Origin: Candidatus Kuenenia stuttgartensis
GTDB lineage: Bacteria; Planctomycetota; Planctomycetia; Pirellulales; UBA1268
NCBI GenBank assembly: GCA_945865325.1
Contig: CAMBFA010000009.1
Coordinates: forward strand, 1 to 43,370
Length of the DNA: 43,370 nt
Direction: 5' to 3'
The position numbers and the translations under genes are program-made. A model generated the notes under the pieces. It was not told where the DNA came from. It made no database searches and worked only from the letters and a program-made list of their open reading frames with translations. Each line of letters opens with the position of its first letter. Position 1 is the first letter of the stretch. Below are positions 1-8,249 of this stretch, in pieces.

Positions 1-420
1 GTCGTCCGGGAAATGGCCCCCCAGAGGATCGTCGACGCCGCCACCCTGACGGGGGCCTGCATGGTGGCCCTCGGCCACGACGTCGCCGGCCTGTTCACCA
101 ACGACCAAGCCTGGTGTGACCAGATCGCCGCCGCGGCGCGGGCCGTCGGGGAGCCGGTGTGGCAGCTGCCGATGTACCCGGAATTCGACGAGCAGATCCG
201 TGGCGACGTAGCTGACATCAAGAATGTTGGCGACGGACGGTGGGGCGGGGCCATCACCGCGGCCAAGTTCCTCGAGCGGTTCGTCGGCGGGATTCCCTGG
301 ACGCATGTCGACATCGCCGGCCCGGCGTTCGCGGAGAAGCCCCGACCGTGGATCGATGGCGGCGGCACCGGAGTGCTCGTGCGGACGCTCGTCGAACTGG
401 CGCGCGACGGAATCCGCTGA
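1..420 (+). CDS. pepA: Leucyl aminopeptidase (M17 family), C-terminal fragment
   Basis: This is the 3' end of a gene that begins before the window; the frame is open from base 1 and ends in TGA. The 139 visible residues match the C-terminal catalytic domain of M17 zinc aminopeptidases, which release N-terminal amino acids from peptides in the cytoplasm. Visible family signatures are DAATLTGA near the start, [10 protein letters not shown] in the middle, and [11 protein letters not shown] followed by [12 protein letters not shown] at the end. The family hallmark NTDAEGR, which holds metal ligands, should lie just upstream and is not in view. The gene converges on mtnA with 48 bp between stops. 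The family call is firm; the symbol is by homology only. Confidence 0.93.
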   Translation, partial: VVREMAPQRIVDAATLTGACMVALGHDVAGLFTNDQAWCDQIAAAARAVGEPVWQLPMYPEFDEQIRGDVADIKNVGDGRWGGAITAAKFLERFVGGIPWTHVDIAGPAFAEKPRPWIDGGGTGVLVRTLVELARDGIR

Positions 421-424
421 CGCC

Positions 425-468
425 GCGGCCGTCCATCCGGCTGCCGCGGAGCACACGCCGACGGCCGC
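425..468. terminator. Inverted repeat between convergent pepA and mtnA
   Basis: GCGGCCGTC (425-433) and GACGGCCGC (460-468) are perfect 9-bp complements separated by 26 bases. They fill the gap between two convergent stop codons, where a bidirectional terminator would be expected. Neither side has a T-run, so termination is an inference from position and stem strength. Confidence 0.3.
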
Positions 469-1557
469 TCACGCCCCCCCAATCACCCGCGCCACCGCAT
501 CCCGCGTCACCGGCTCGATCACGCCCCGCTCGGTGATGATCCCGCGGATCAGCCGGGCAGGCGTGACGTCGAAGGCAGGATTGAAGGCCTCGGCCTCCGG
601 CGGGGCGATCGCTCTCCCCCAGGGGCTCGTCACCTCCGCGGCGGCGCGGTGCTCGATCGGGATTTCCGTGCCGTCGACGATCGAGAGATCGAACGTGCTC
701 GACGGCGCGGCAACGTAGAACGGCACGCCGTGGGCCGCCGCGAGCACCGCCAAGCCGTACGTGCCGATCTTGTTGGCCGTGTCGCCGGCGGCGGTGATCC
801 GATCGGCTCCGACGATGCAGCAGCCGATCCGGCCGGTGGCGAGGAGGTGCCCGGCGGCGGAGTCACACAGCACCGTCACCGGAATGCCACGCTGGACGAG
901 CTCCCAGGCCGTCAGCCGCGCCCCCTGGAACAACGGGCGGGTCTCGTCGGCCCAGACGCGGAAGCGTCGACCATCCGCCCACGCCGTTGTGATCACCGCC
1001 AGCGCCGTTCCGTCCCCTCCGGTGGCAAGCGCCCCGGCATTGCAGTGGGTGAGAACATCCCCCTCCGGCAACAGCTCGGCGCCGTATCGCCCGATCGCGG
1101 TGCACAGCCGCCGATCCTCCTCGTGGATCTCCGTGGCCGCACGGAGCAGGGAGGCAACCAAATCGGCCGGCGGCGGCGAGCCAGAGCCGGCAGGAGCCGG
1201 CAGACCGACCTCACGGAGGACACGTTTCACCGCCCAGCGAAGATTGACGGCCGTCGGCCGGGCGGCCGCAATCTCCTCCGCGGCGGCGAGAAGGTGGGCG
1301 ACGGCCGGCCCGTCATCGAGCCCCTGCTGGCTGGCCTCGGTGGCGGCGACGACCACGCCATATCCGCCAGCGATCCCGATGGCCGGTGCACCGCGCACCC
1401 GGAGGCTGCGGATCGCCTCGATCACGGTCGGCACGTTGCGGCACTCGACCCAGACGATCTCCCCGGGGAGCCGGGTCTGGTCGAGGAGCTCCAGATGCCC
1501 TCCGCTCCCCCCCACCCAGCGCACCGACACCGGGCTTGCCACGTCGTGATCGCTCAT
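469..1557 (-). CDS. mtnA: S-methyl-5-thioribose-1-phosphate isomerase
   Basis: Converts 5-methylthioribose-1-phosphate to 5-methylthioribulose-1-phosphate in the methionine salvage pathway. The protein has 362 residues, close to the usual length. It carries RGAPAIG (55-61), HCNAGALAT with the expected catalytic cysteine at 172, WADETRPLFQGARLT (202-216), and GADRI with the expected catalytic aspartate at 252. The eIF2B-like relatives lack this combination, so I prefer MtnA over an eIF2B-related ribose-1,5-bisphosphate isomerase. The ATG start has AGGA eight bases upstream. It lies 48 bp behind ald on the same strand, so the two may share a transcript. No other methionine-salvage gene is visible nearby. 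Confidence 0.94.
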   Translation of the reverse strand: MSDHDVASPVSVRWVGGSGGHLELLDQTRLPGEIVWVECRNVPTVIEAIRSLRVRGAPAIGIAGGYGVVVAATEASQQGLDDGPAVAHLLAAAEEIAAARPTAVNLRWAVKRVLREVGLPAPAGSGSPPPADLVASLLRAATEIHEEDRRLCTAIGRYGAELLPEGDVLTHCNAGALATGGDGTALAVITTAWADGRRFRVWADETRPLFQGARLTAWELVQRGIPVTVLCDSAAGHLLATGRIGCCIVGADRITAAGDTANKIGTYGLAVLAAAHGVPFYVAAPSSTFDLSIVDGTEIPIEHRAAAEVTSPWGRAIAPPEAEAFNPAFDVTPARLIRGIITERGVIEPVTRDAVARVIGGA

Positions 1558-1605
1558 GATTTTTTTCCTGGATGGGCGTGGATCGGGACTGTGAACCGGG
1601 CGTTG

Positions 1606-2721
1606 TCACCGGCCGAAGCGAGGCTCGGCACAGCGGAGACCGAACGCCGCCGCCACCGCCGGCTGCACGAGCTCCCCCCGCCAGACATTCACGGCAGATC
1701 GGATCGCGGCGCTCCGTTCCGCGGCCGGCCCCACCCCCTCCCGGGCCAGATCGAGGACGTAAGGGAGTGTGGCATTGCACAGCGCGTAGGTGCTCGTCCG
1801 CCCCACGGCCCCCGGCATGTTCGTGACGCAGTAGTGGACGATATCGTCGACGACGTAGGTCGGCTCGGCGTGCGTCGTCGGACGACTGGTGGCCACGCAC
1901 CCCCCCTGATCGATCGCCACATCGATGATGACCGCCCCCGGCTTCATGAGCTTGAGGTCATCGCGCTCGACCAAATGCGGTGCCCGGGCCCCGGGGATCA
2001 GCACGCTGCCGATGACGAGATCGGCCCGACGCAGTTGTTCACGGATCGTGTGCCGATCGGAGAAAAGAACATCGACGTTGGGCGCGCTGACGTCGTCGAG
2101 GTAGCGGAGCCGTTCGAGGTTCGTGTCGAGGAGGCCGACGCTAGCGCCGAAGCCGGCGGCCACCTTGGCCGCGTTGGCACCGACCGTGCCGGCCCCGAGA
2201 ATCGTGACATGCGCCGGCGCCACACCCGGCACCCCGCCGAGGAGGATGCCCCTCCCCATCTGCGGTTTCTCGAGGTATTTTGCCCCCTCCTGGATGCTCA
2301 TCCGCCCGGCCACCTCGCTCATCGGCACGAGCAACGGCAACCGGCCCCGGTCATCCCGGAGTGTCTCGTAGGCCACCGCCGTGGCACCCGTCGCCAGGAA
2401 CCCCTCGGTCAGCCCCCGGTCGGCGGCGAAGTGGAAGTAGGTGAACAGCACCTGCCCCGTCCGGAGCAGGGCCAGCTCCGGACGCTGCGGCTCCTTCACC
2501 TTGACGACGAGGTCGGCGTCGGCAAACACCTCGGCGGCCGTGTCGACCAGCCGCGCCCCACACGCCTGGTAGGCCTCGTCGGGGAGGCCGGAGCCCGCCC
2601 CGGCGGTCCGCTGGACCATCACGGTGTGGCCAGCCCGCACCAACTCCTCGACGCCCACCGGCAGGAGCGCCACCCGATACTCGTCGCGCTTCGTCTCCTT
2701 GGGGATTCCAACGATCGTCAT
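1606..2721 (-). CDS. ald: Alanine dehydrogenase
   Basis: NAD-dependent oxidative deamination of L-alanine to pyruvate and ammonia, or the reverse. The 371-residue product is the usual family length. The N-terminus MTIVGIPKETKRDEYRVALL is the classical Ald start, so the ATG at 2721 was chosen over an upstream in-frame codon that would add 16 unrelated residues. KVKEP and LFTYFHFA carry the expected catalytic lysine and histidine. The Rossmann motif GAGTVGANAA follows near the middle, and VIIDVAIDQGGC carries the late active-site aspartate. STYALCNATLPYVLDLA near the end is also typical. It is separated from the upstream oxidoreductase by a strong hairpin, so it probably has its own promoter, and it may co-transcribe with mtnA. 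Confidence 0.96.
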   Translation of the reverse strand: MTIVGIPKETKRDEYRVALLPVGVEELVRAGHTVMVQRTAGAGSGLPDEAYQACGARLVDTAAEVFADADLVVKVKEPQRPELALLRTGQVLFTYFHFAADRGLTEGFLATGATAVAYETLRDDRGRLPLLVPMSEVAGRMSIQEGAKYLEKPQMGRGILLGGVPGVAPAHVTILGAGTVGANAAKVAAGFGASVGLLDTNLERLRYLDDVSAPNVDVLFSDRHTIREQLRRADLVIGSVLIPGARAPHLVERDDLKLMKPGAVIIDVAIDQGGCVATSRPTTHAEPTYVVDDIVHYCVTNMPGAVGRTSTYALCNATLPYVLDLAREGVGPAAERSAAIRSAVNVWRGELVQPAVAAAFGLRCAEPRFGR

Positions 2722-2774
2722 GGGCGGGGCTCCGGGCGAGGAGGAACCGTGGCGGGGGGGGCGAGGCAAGAACA

Positions 2775-2808
2775 GAGCGACCGCCGGGGCTTACCCCGGC
2801 GGTCGCTC
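2775..2808 (-). terminator. Perfect 15-bp stem-loop downstream of the Gfo/Idh gene
   Basis: GAGCGACCGCCGGGG (2775-2789), loop CTTA, and its exact complement (2794-2808) form a 15-bp stem with a 4-base loop. On the minus strand it lies 55 bp past the oxidoreductase stop and 54 bp before the ald start. The stretch that follows is only moderately T-rich (TGTTCTT), so this is a strong hairpin with an imperfect tract. It probably ends the upstream transcript or protects its 3' end. Confidence 0.6.
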
Positions 2809-2863
2809 GTCGATCATGATGGCCCGTCCCTGGGGACTTGCAGGGCCGCAGGCCGATCGCCGG

Positions 2864-4174
2864 TCAGGCGAGCTTGTAGTCGGCCGGCATCGGTATCTTG
2901 TAGTTGCCATCCTTGTCGGGCATGACCGGCGGCTCGGCGTCCCACGACATGTTCTCCGGCATCGTGCGGATATTGCGCTCCATCATTTCCTTGAAGCTCA
3001 CTTCCTTGCCGGAGTAGGTGGCATAGCGGGCCAGGCAGGCCGAGAAGCTCGACGTCGCGCCGTAGTAGGCGTTGTTGAGCGGCGTGTCGTTGCGGATCGC
3101 CGCCTGGAGCTCGTCGTGCTCCACCTGGTAGGGATTCGGATTCTCCCCCTGGTACTTCCACAGCACCTTGCCGGTGTAATCGGCGATCTCGCCGATCCGC
3201 ACCTGGGCCTTGGTCCCCTGGAAGTATTCATCGACCCGACCGTCGCCGCCGGGGAACTGCCGGCACTGGCTGGCGACCCGCACCCCGCCCGGATAGACGA
3301 AGTTGACGCAGTGGTGGTCATAGATCTCACTCGGCTGCCCCGGCACCCGGTTTTGCTTGCCACCGGTGCCGTAGGCCGACTCCGGCACGCCGTCGAGGAA
3401 CCAGTTGGCGACGTCGATGTTGTGGACGTGCTGCTCGCAGACGTGGTCGCCTGAGAGCCAATTGAAGTGGTACCAGTTGTTGACCTGGAACTGCATCTCC
3501 GTTTGGTTCGGCTGGCGGTTGCGGTACCAGATGCCGCCGCCGTTCCAGTAGACCTGCCCGCCGATGATGTCGCCGGCGAGCCCCTCGCGGATCCGCTTCA
3601 CCGTCTCGCGGTAGCGGTTCTCGTAGCGGCGCTGGAGGCCGACGGCGACCTTGAGCTTCTTCTCGTCGGCCATTTTCGCTGCCGTCAGGCAGACCTGCGC
3701 GCCGAAGCTATCGACGCACACCGGCTTCTCCATGAAGACGTGCTTCCCCGCCTTGACCGCTTCTTGGAAGTGGAACGGCCGGAAGCCAGGGGGCGTGGCG
3801 AGGATGACCATGTCACAGTGCTCGAGGACCTGCTTGTAGGCGTCGAGCCCTTGAAAGCGCCGATCCTCGGGGCATTCGATCTTGTCCTTCATCTCCTCGA
3901 CGGCCCGCAGGGCACCGTCGATGCGATCGCCGAAGGCATCGCCGATAGCGGTCAGCTTGACGTTCGACCCCGGTACCGACAGCGACTGTTGAAGGGCACC
4001 GGTGCCCCGGCCGCCGGCGCCGATGAGGCCGATGCGGATGACGTCACTCGACGGGTTTTGCCCGTGCACGACCGGCACCGCGGCGAGGGTGCCGCCGATC
4101 GCTCCGGCGACCTTGAGGGCGTCGCGGCGGGAGAAGGTGCTCGTGGGGGTGCCTGGGCGGACGGGTGCGCTCAT
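2864..4174 (-). CDS. Tat-exported Gfo/Idh/MocA family oxidoreductase
   Basis: A 436-residue NAD(P)-dependent sugar or inositol dehydrogenase-type protein. The N-terminus has a twin-arginine signal (FSRRDALKVAG, residues 14-24, then a small hydrophobic stretch), so export in folded form is expected. The Rossmann fold follows with IGLIGAGGRGTGAL (48-61). The family lysine lies in FMEKPVCVDS (EKP at 149-151). The C-terminal half contains the family alpha/beta dimer domain (HVHNIDVANWFLDG). Start choice: the ATG at 4174 has AGGAG ten bases upstream, and the longer in-frame extension has no family similarity. Planctomycetes carry many such exported paralogs and the substrate cannot be told from sequence. 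A hairpin sits on each side. Confidence 0.9.
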   Translation of the reverse strand: MSAPVRPGTPTSTFSRRDALKVAGAIGGTLAAVPVVHGQNPSSDVIRIGLIGAGGRGTGALQQSLSVPGSNVKLTAIGDAFGDRIDGALRAVEEMKDKIECPEDRRFQGLDAYKQVLEHCDMVILATPPGFRPFHFQEAVKAGKHVFMEKPVCVDSFGAQVCLTAAKMADEKKLKVAVGLQRRYENRYRETVKRIREGLAGDIIGGQVYWNGGGIWYRNRQPNQTEMQFQVNNWYHFNWLSGDHVCEQHVHNIDVANWFLDGVPESAYGTGGKQNRVPGQPSEIYDHHCVNFVYPGGVRVASQCRQFPGGDGRVDEYFQGTKAQVRIGEIADYTGKVLWKYQGENPNPYQVEHDELQAAIRNDTPLNNAYYGATSSFSACLARYATYSGKEVSFKEMMERNIRTMPENMSWDAEPPVMPDKDGNYKIPMPADYKLA

Positions 4175-4228
4175 CGCAGGGGAACTCCTGACCGGGGGGG
4201 AAACTTCCAAAGACGATTCGCAAGGATA

Positions 4229-4248
4229 CCCTGCCGACGGCGGCAGGG
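4229..4248 (-). terminator. Hairpin downstream of der
   Basis: CCCTGCCG, loop ACGG and CGGCAGGG form a perfect 8-bp stem 15 bp beyond the der stop on the minus strand. It is followed by TATCCTT, a weak T-rich tract. It could be a terminator or attenuator between der and the oxidoreductase gene. Confidence 0.42.
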
Positions 4249-4263
4249 AAACGGGGGCCAGGG

Positions 4264-5619
4264 TCACTCTTCCGCGGCCGAATCCGAGCCACGGCCGCGG
4301 ATGAAGAGGCGAATCGGCACTTCTTTGAGGAAGGTGGTCTCCCTCAGGGAATTGACGAGATAACGCTTGTAGGGCTCGGTGATGCCGCGGGGGTCGCTCG
4401 TGGAGAGAACGATCGTCGGCGGATTGACCTCGACTTGGGTGGCGTAATAGATCCGGACCGGACGACCGCGGGGATCGGCGGGGGGATGGTTGGTTTCGAC
4501 GGCGGTGCGGATGGCGGTGTTGAGCTTCGCGGTCTGGATCCGGGTGCTGCTTTGCCGGAACAACCGCTGCGCGGTGTCGACGACCGCTTTCACGTTCCGC
4601 CCCGACGTGGCCGTGGTGAACTCGACCGGGGCCCAGGGCATCGAGCGAAAGGTCTCGCGGAGGTAGTCGTCCCATTCCTTCCGATCCACCTCGCCGGCAT
4701 AAAGATCCCATTTGTTGATCACGAACACGACCGGCTTGGCCTCCTCGAGGATCGTGTCGACGAGTTGCTTGTCGACCCGCCCGATCGGCTCGGAGGCGTC
4801 GAGGAACAGGAGCACGACGTCGGCCCGCCGGATGCTCCGTTCGGCGCGGTGGGTGGAATAGAAGTCGAGGTCCGTCTTCCGGCTCTTCGTCCGCCGCAGG
4901 CCCGGCGTGTCGATGGCCAGGAACGAGTGGCCGTCGACCTCGAAGCGGACGTCGATGCTGTCGCGCGTGGTGCCGGCAATCGGGCTGGTGATCACGCGAT
5001 CCTCGTGCGCCAGCGCGTTGGTGAAAGTGCTTTTTCCCACGTTGCGGCGCCCCACGATCGCCAGCTTCATCTCCGGCAAGCCCGCCCCATCGGCCTCCTC
5101 GGGCCAGGCCTCGGGGAGATGCGCGACGATCTCCTCGATCAGTTCAGCGCGGTTGCGGTTCTGCCGGACGCTGACCACCAGCGGCGGGCCGAAGCCGAGC
5201 GCGTCGAAATCATGGGCGAGGAGGTCGTACTTCGAATCGTCGGCCTTGTTGGCCACGAGCAACACCGGCGCACCGGTGGACCGCACCCGCCGCGCGACAT
5301 CACGATCGGCGGGGAGGAGGCCGCTGCGGACTTCGACGACAAACACGATCAGCGCCGCCGTCGTCAGCCCGGAGGTGATCTGGGCATCGATCTGGGTGGT
5401 GAGCCCATCGGGATCGTCGAACCCCATGCCGCCGGTGTCGACGAGGTCGAAGACCCGGTCCTCGAGGCTCACCCGCTGGACGAGCCGGTCACGGGTGACG
5501 CCGGCGGTTGGGTCCTCGATGGCGATCCGCTTCTCGATCAGCCAATTGAACAGGCTCGACTTCCCCACGTTCGGCCGACCGACCACGATCACTTGGGGGA
5601 TGACTTCATTCGCTGGCAT
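4264..5619 (-). CDS. der: Ribosome biogenesis GTPase Der (EngA)
   Basis: Essential double-GTPase needed for 50S subunit maturation. The 451 residues contain a first G domain with GRPNVGKSS (14-22), a DTGGM switch and NKAD. A second G domain has GRRNVGKSTF (near 187-196), DTPGLRR and NKWDLY. The C-terminal KH-like domain ends with VPIRLFIRGRG. Length and order are canonical. The ATG at 5619 was chosen because GGAG precedes it by seven bases; a GTG sits one codon upstream. The start overlaps the end of the ATP-grasp gene by 14 bp, suggesting translational coupling with a functionally unrelated neighbour. Confidence 0.97.
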   Translation of the reverse strand: MPANEVIPQVIVVGRPNVGKSSLFNWLIEKRIAIEDPTAGVTRDRLVQRVSLEDRVFDLVDTGGMGFDDPDGLTTQIDAQITSGLTTAALIVFVVEVRSGLLPADRDVARRVRSTGAPVLLVANKADDSKYDLLAHDFDALGFGPPLVVSVRQNRNRAELIEEIVAHLPEAWPEEADGAGLPEMKLAIVGRRNVGKSTFTNALAHEDRVITSPIAGTTRDSIDVRFEVDGHSFLAIDTPGLRRTKSRKTDLDFYSTHRAERSIRRADVVLLFLDASEPIGRVDKQLVDTILEEAKPVVFVINKWDLYAGEVDRKEWDDYLRETFRSMPWAPVEFTTATSGRNVKAVVDTAQRLFRQSSTRIQTAKLNTAIRTAVETNHPPADPRGRPVRIYYATQVEVNPPTIVLSTSDPRGITEPYKRYLVNSLRETTFLKEVPIRLFIRGRGSDSAAEE

Positions 5620-8194
5620 CACTCGACTCCATCAGGTCGCCGAGACGCCGGCGCGGCATGGCGTGGACAAGGTAACGGTGGGTAATCGCGACCGACAGAT
5701 CGCGGAGATGGCCGTCGAGCCGCACCAACAGCCGGTCGAGCTGCCCACGGGCGCCGTCCGAATCGGGGACGACCAGGGCCGAGACATCGGCGAGACGGAG
5801 CAGCCCCGTGGCCGCCATCGCCGCCCGCTGATCGTCGGCGAGGACCGGCGAGCCGCTGTCGCGGGGGAGGGCACCGACATGGGCCTCGAGCGCCGCCATC
5901 TGGAAGCCGACGCTGCGGGGATTCGTCTCGTCGGTGAGGAGGAGGTCGATCAGCGGGGCAGCCTGGAGGGTGCCGAGGTAGCGGTTGCGGTAGGTCATCG
6001 AACTGTCGGCGATCTCAAGGAGCATCTCGTCGATCCGCTGCTCGTCGGCCCGCGCCGTCACGATGGTGCTCCGGAGGAGGTGCACCATGCCGGTGGCCCG
6101 TTCGAGGCGGCGCCCCATGTCGAGAAACCGCCAGCCCGGACCGCGCGTCATGCTCTCGGTACCAAGGCCGGCGAAGGCAGAGAAATCGAGGATCAGCATG
6201 TCGAGGAAGGAGAGCACGTCGCCGTCATGAACGAGCACGACCGGTGTCCCGCCAGCCCCAGCGCGGACGTCGGCCAGCCCGTCGCGGCGAAGACGGGAGA
6301 GGATCTTCCAGGAATCGATCGAGATCCTGTCGCGGACGACACTGGCCATCTGCCACATCGCCCGGATCGAGGCCGCGACGCTCGTCGGGCGCGATTCGTC
6401 GAACACCAGCGACTGCACCTCGGCGGCGATCTCCGTCGGCGTCTCCGGCCGACCAGGCTCCTGCCACTCGGGGCGGACGACGGGGGGCTCGGCGAGCGTG
6501 GCGAGGAGGCGGGCGACCGCCGCGGCACTCTCGAGCGTGCTCTCGGAGGCGACCCGCGCCGACACGGTCCGCAGCAGGCGCGCCGCCGACTCCGCACGCT
6601 CGACATGGCGACCGAGCCAATGGAGATGGTCGGCGACGCGGCTGGGAAGGTCGGTGCCGCTGCGCCGCAGGGGGACGGGTTGACCGGGGGGCGGAAGGAG
6701 GGAAATCGGTTGCACCGGCCCCGGGGAAAGGACCCAGACATCCTTCGATCCCTGCCCGGAGTCCATCGCCAGTTCCCCCGCTCCGCCCCCACGGAGCGTG
6801 AGCCGCGCCAATCCCCCCGGCATCACGATCGGTCCCTCGGGGGTCGCTGCGGAGAACAGCCGGAGGACGACCGGCGCCGCCACCACCCGGCCGCCATCCC
6901 AGCAGGGGGCAACCGACCGCTCGACGATCTCCCGCCCCACCCAGTCGCCGGGGCGGGCCCGGATGCGGTTCATCAGCGCCTCGCGCCCCGCGGCATCGAG
7001 GAGCTTCGGCACGTAGCGCTTCGGCCCCCCCGGAATCGCGACGACCGGCTCGATGACAAGGTCGTCGAGCCGGGCCAAGACATGGGAGAGCCCGTCAGGG
7101 CGGCCGCACCACCACGACTGCGGCGACGGAAGGAGCAACTCCTCGCCGAGGAGACGACGGGCGACGGCGGGGATGTAGCCCATAAACCCGGGCGACTCCA
7201 CCAGCGCGCTGCCGAGCGGATTGGCCAGCGCCACGCGGCCACCGCGCACCGCCTGCAGGAGCCCCGGGGTGCCGGCCAAAGCGCCGCTGTCCAACTCGAG
7301 CGGATCGCATTCACGATCGACGACGCGGCGGAGGAGAACGTCGATCGGCACGAGCCCGCCGAGTGTCTTCAGGCAGGCACGGTCCTCGCGAACGGCGAGA
7401 TCGCCCCCCTCGACCAGCGGCAGCCCCAGGTAGCGGGCGAGGTAGGCATCCTCGAACCAGGTCGGGCTCGAAGGCCCGGGGCTGAACAGCGCAATCCGCG
7501 GGACGTCCCGCCCGGTGTCGAGCGCCCGGAGCATCGACCGCAGGCCAATGAAGAAGGGGGCCAATCGCTCCACGTGTGACTCGCGGAACGCGGTCGGGAG
7601 GAGTCGCGAGACGACGAGCCGGTTCTCGAGCGCGTAGCCGAGCCCGTGCGGCACGCCGGTGCGATCGCCGAGCACGTGCCAACGACCGTCACCGTGGCGA
7701 GCGAGCACGGAGGCGTGGAGATGGAGATGACGCCCTCCTGGCAACCGGATGCCGTGGCAACAGCGGAGGAACGCCGGATGGCCGAGGACGAGCTCGGCGG
7801 GCAATACCTGTTCTTTCAGGAGATGCTGGGGGCCGTAGAGATCGGCGAGGAGGGCGTCGAGGACGCGCAGTCGTTGGCGGATCCCCGCTTCGATCCCCTG
7901 CCAATCGTCCGCCGCGATCACCAACGGGATCGGATCGAGGACCCACGGACGCTGCCCCCCCTGGGCATCCTCGTGGATGTTGTAGGTGACGCCGTTGTCG
8001 CGGATCAGCCGCCGCGCCTGCTCCCAGCGCTCGGACAGCTCCGCCGGATTCCACTGCCGGAAAATCGACGCCAGCCGCCGCCAGTGGGGGCGGGGCTCGC
8101 CTGCCGAGGAGAACTCGTCGTGTGAGCCGGCTGGGACGCGGTACGACGCGAACGAATCGACCGACCCGAGGGGCTCGGTTTCGGGGTGGGGCAT
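5606..8194 (-). CDS. Circularly permuted ATP-grasp type 2 / alpha-E domain fusion protein
   Basis: An 862-residue two-part protein. The N-terminal half (about 60-480) matches circularly permuted ATP-grasp type 2 proteins (older DUF404/407): RDNGVTYNIHED, then WVLDPIPLVI, LLADLYGPQ and HLHASVLARHGDG. The C-terminal third (about 530-850) matches the helical alpha-E domain (DUF403): DHLHWLGRHVERAES, GWRFLDMGRRLERATGM and RNRYLGTLQAAPLIDLLL. In many bacteria these are separate genes beside a transglutaminase-like protease and are predicted to build or modify a peptide. Here they are fused and no transglutaminase gene is visible nearby. The start at 8194 (MPHPETEP) was chosen over a longer reading with no family similarity, though its ribosome-binding site is weak. 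Substrate unknown. Confidence 0.87.
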   Translation of the reverse strand: MPHPETEPLGSVDSFASYRVPAGSHDEFSSAGEPRPHWRRLASIFRQWNPAELSERWEQARRLIRDNGVTYNIHEDAQGGQRPWVLDPIPLVIAADDWQGIEAGIRQRLRVLDALLADLYGPQHLLKEQVLPAELVLGHPAFLRCCHGIRLPGGRHLHLHASVLARHGDGRWHVLGDRTGVPHGLGYALENRLVVSRLLPTAFRESHVERLAPFFIGLRSMLRALDTGRDVPRIALFSPGPSSPTWFEDAYLARYLGLPLVEGGDLAVREDRACLKTLGGLVPIDVLLRRVVDRECDPLELDSGALAGTPGLLQAVRGGRVALANPLGSALVESPGFMGYIPAVARRLLGEELLLPSPQSWWCGRPDGLSHVLARLDDLVIEPVVAIPGGPKRYVPKLLDAAGREALMNRIRARPGDWVGREIVERSVAPCWDGGRVVAAPVVLRLFSAATPEGPIVMPGGLARLTLRGGGAGELAMDSGQGSKDVWVLSPGPVQPISLLPPPGQPVPLRRSGTDLPSRVADHLHWLGRHVERAESAARLLRTVSARVASESTLESAAAVARLLATLAEPPVVRPEWQEPGRPETPTEIAAEVQSLVFDESRPTSVAASIRAMWQMASVVRDRISIDSWKILSRLRRDGLADVRAGAGGTPVVLVHDGDVLSFLDMLILDFSAFAGLGTESMTRGPGWRFLDMGRRLERATGMVHLLRSTIVTARADEQRIDEMLLEIADSSMTYRNRYLGTLQAAPLIDLLLTDETNPRSVGFQMAALEAHVGALPRDSGSPVLADDQRAAMAATGLLRLADVSALVVPDSDGARGQLDRLLVRLDGHLRDLSVAITHRYLVHAMPRRRLGDLMESSDASE

Positions 8195-8249
8195 CGGCGG
8201 CAGAGACTCCGGAATGAGCCACAGTGTACCACGCACGCCGGTCAGCCAC

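Noticed and set aside
4907-7579. An 890-codon open frame on the + strand opposite der and the ATP-grasp gene
   Set aside because: It is antisense to two well-supported genes, rich in Arg/Pro/Gly and unlike any family. Long antisense frames are expected at this GC content.
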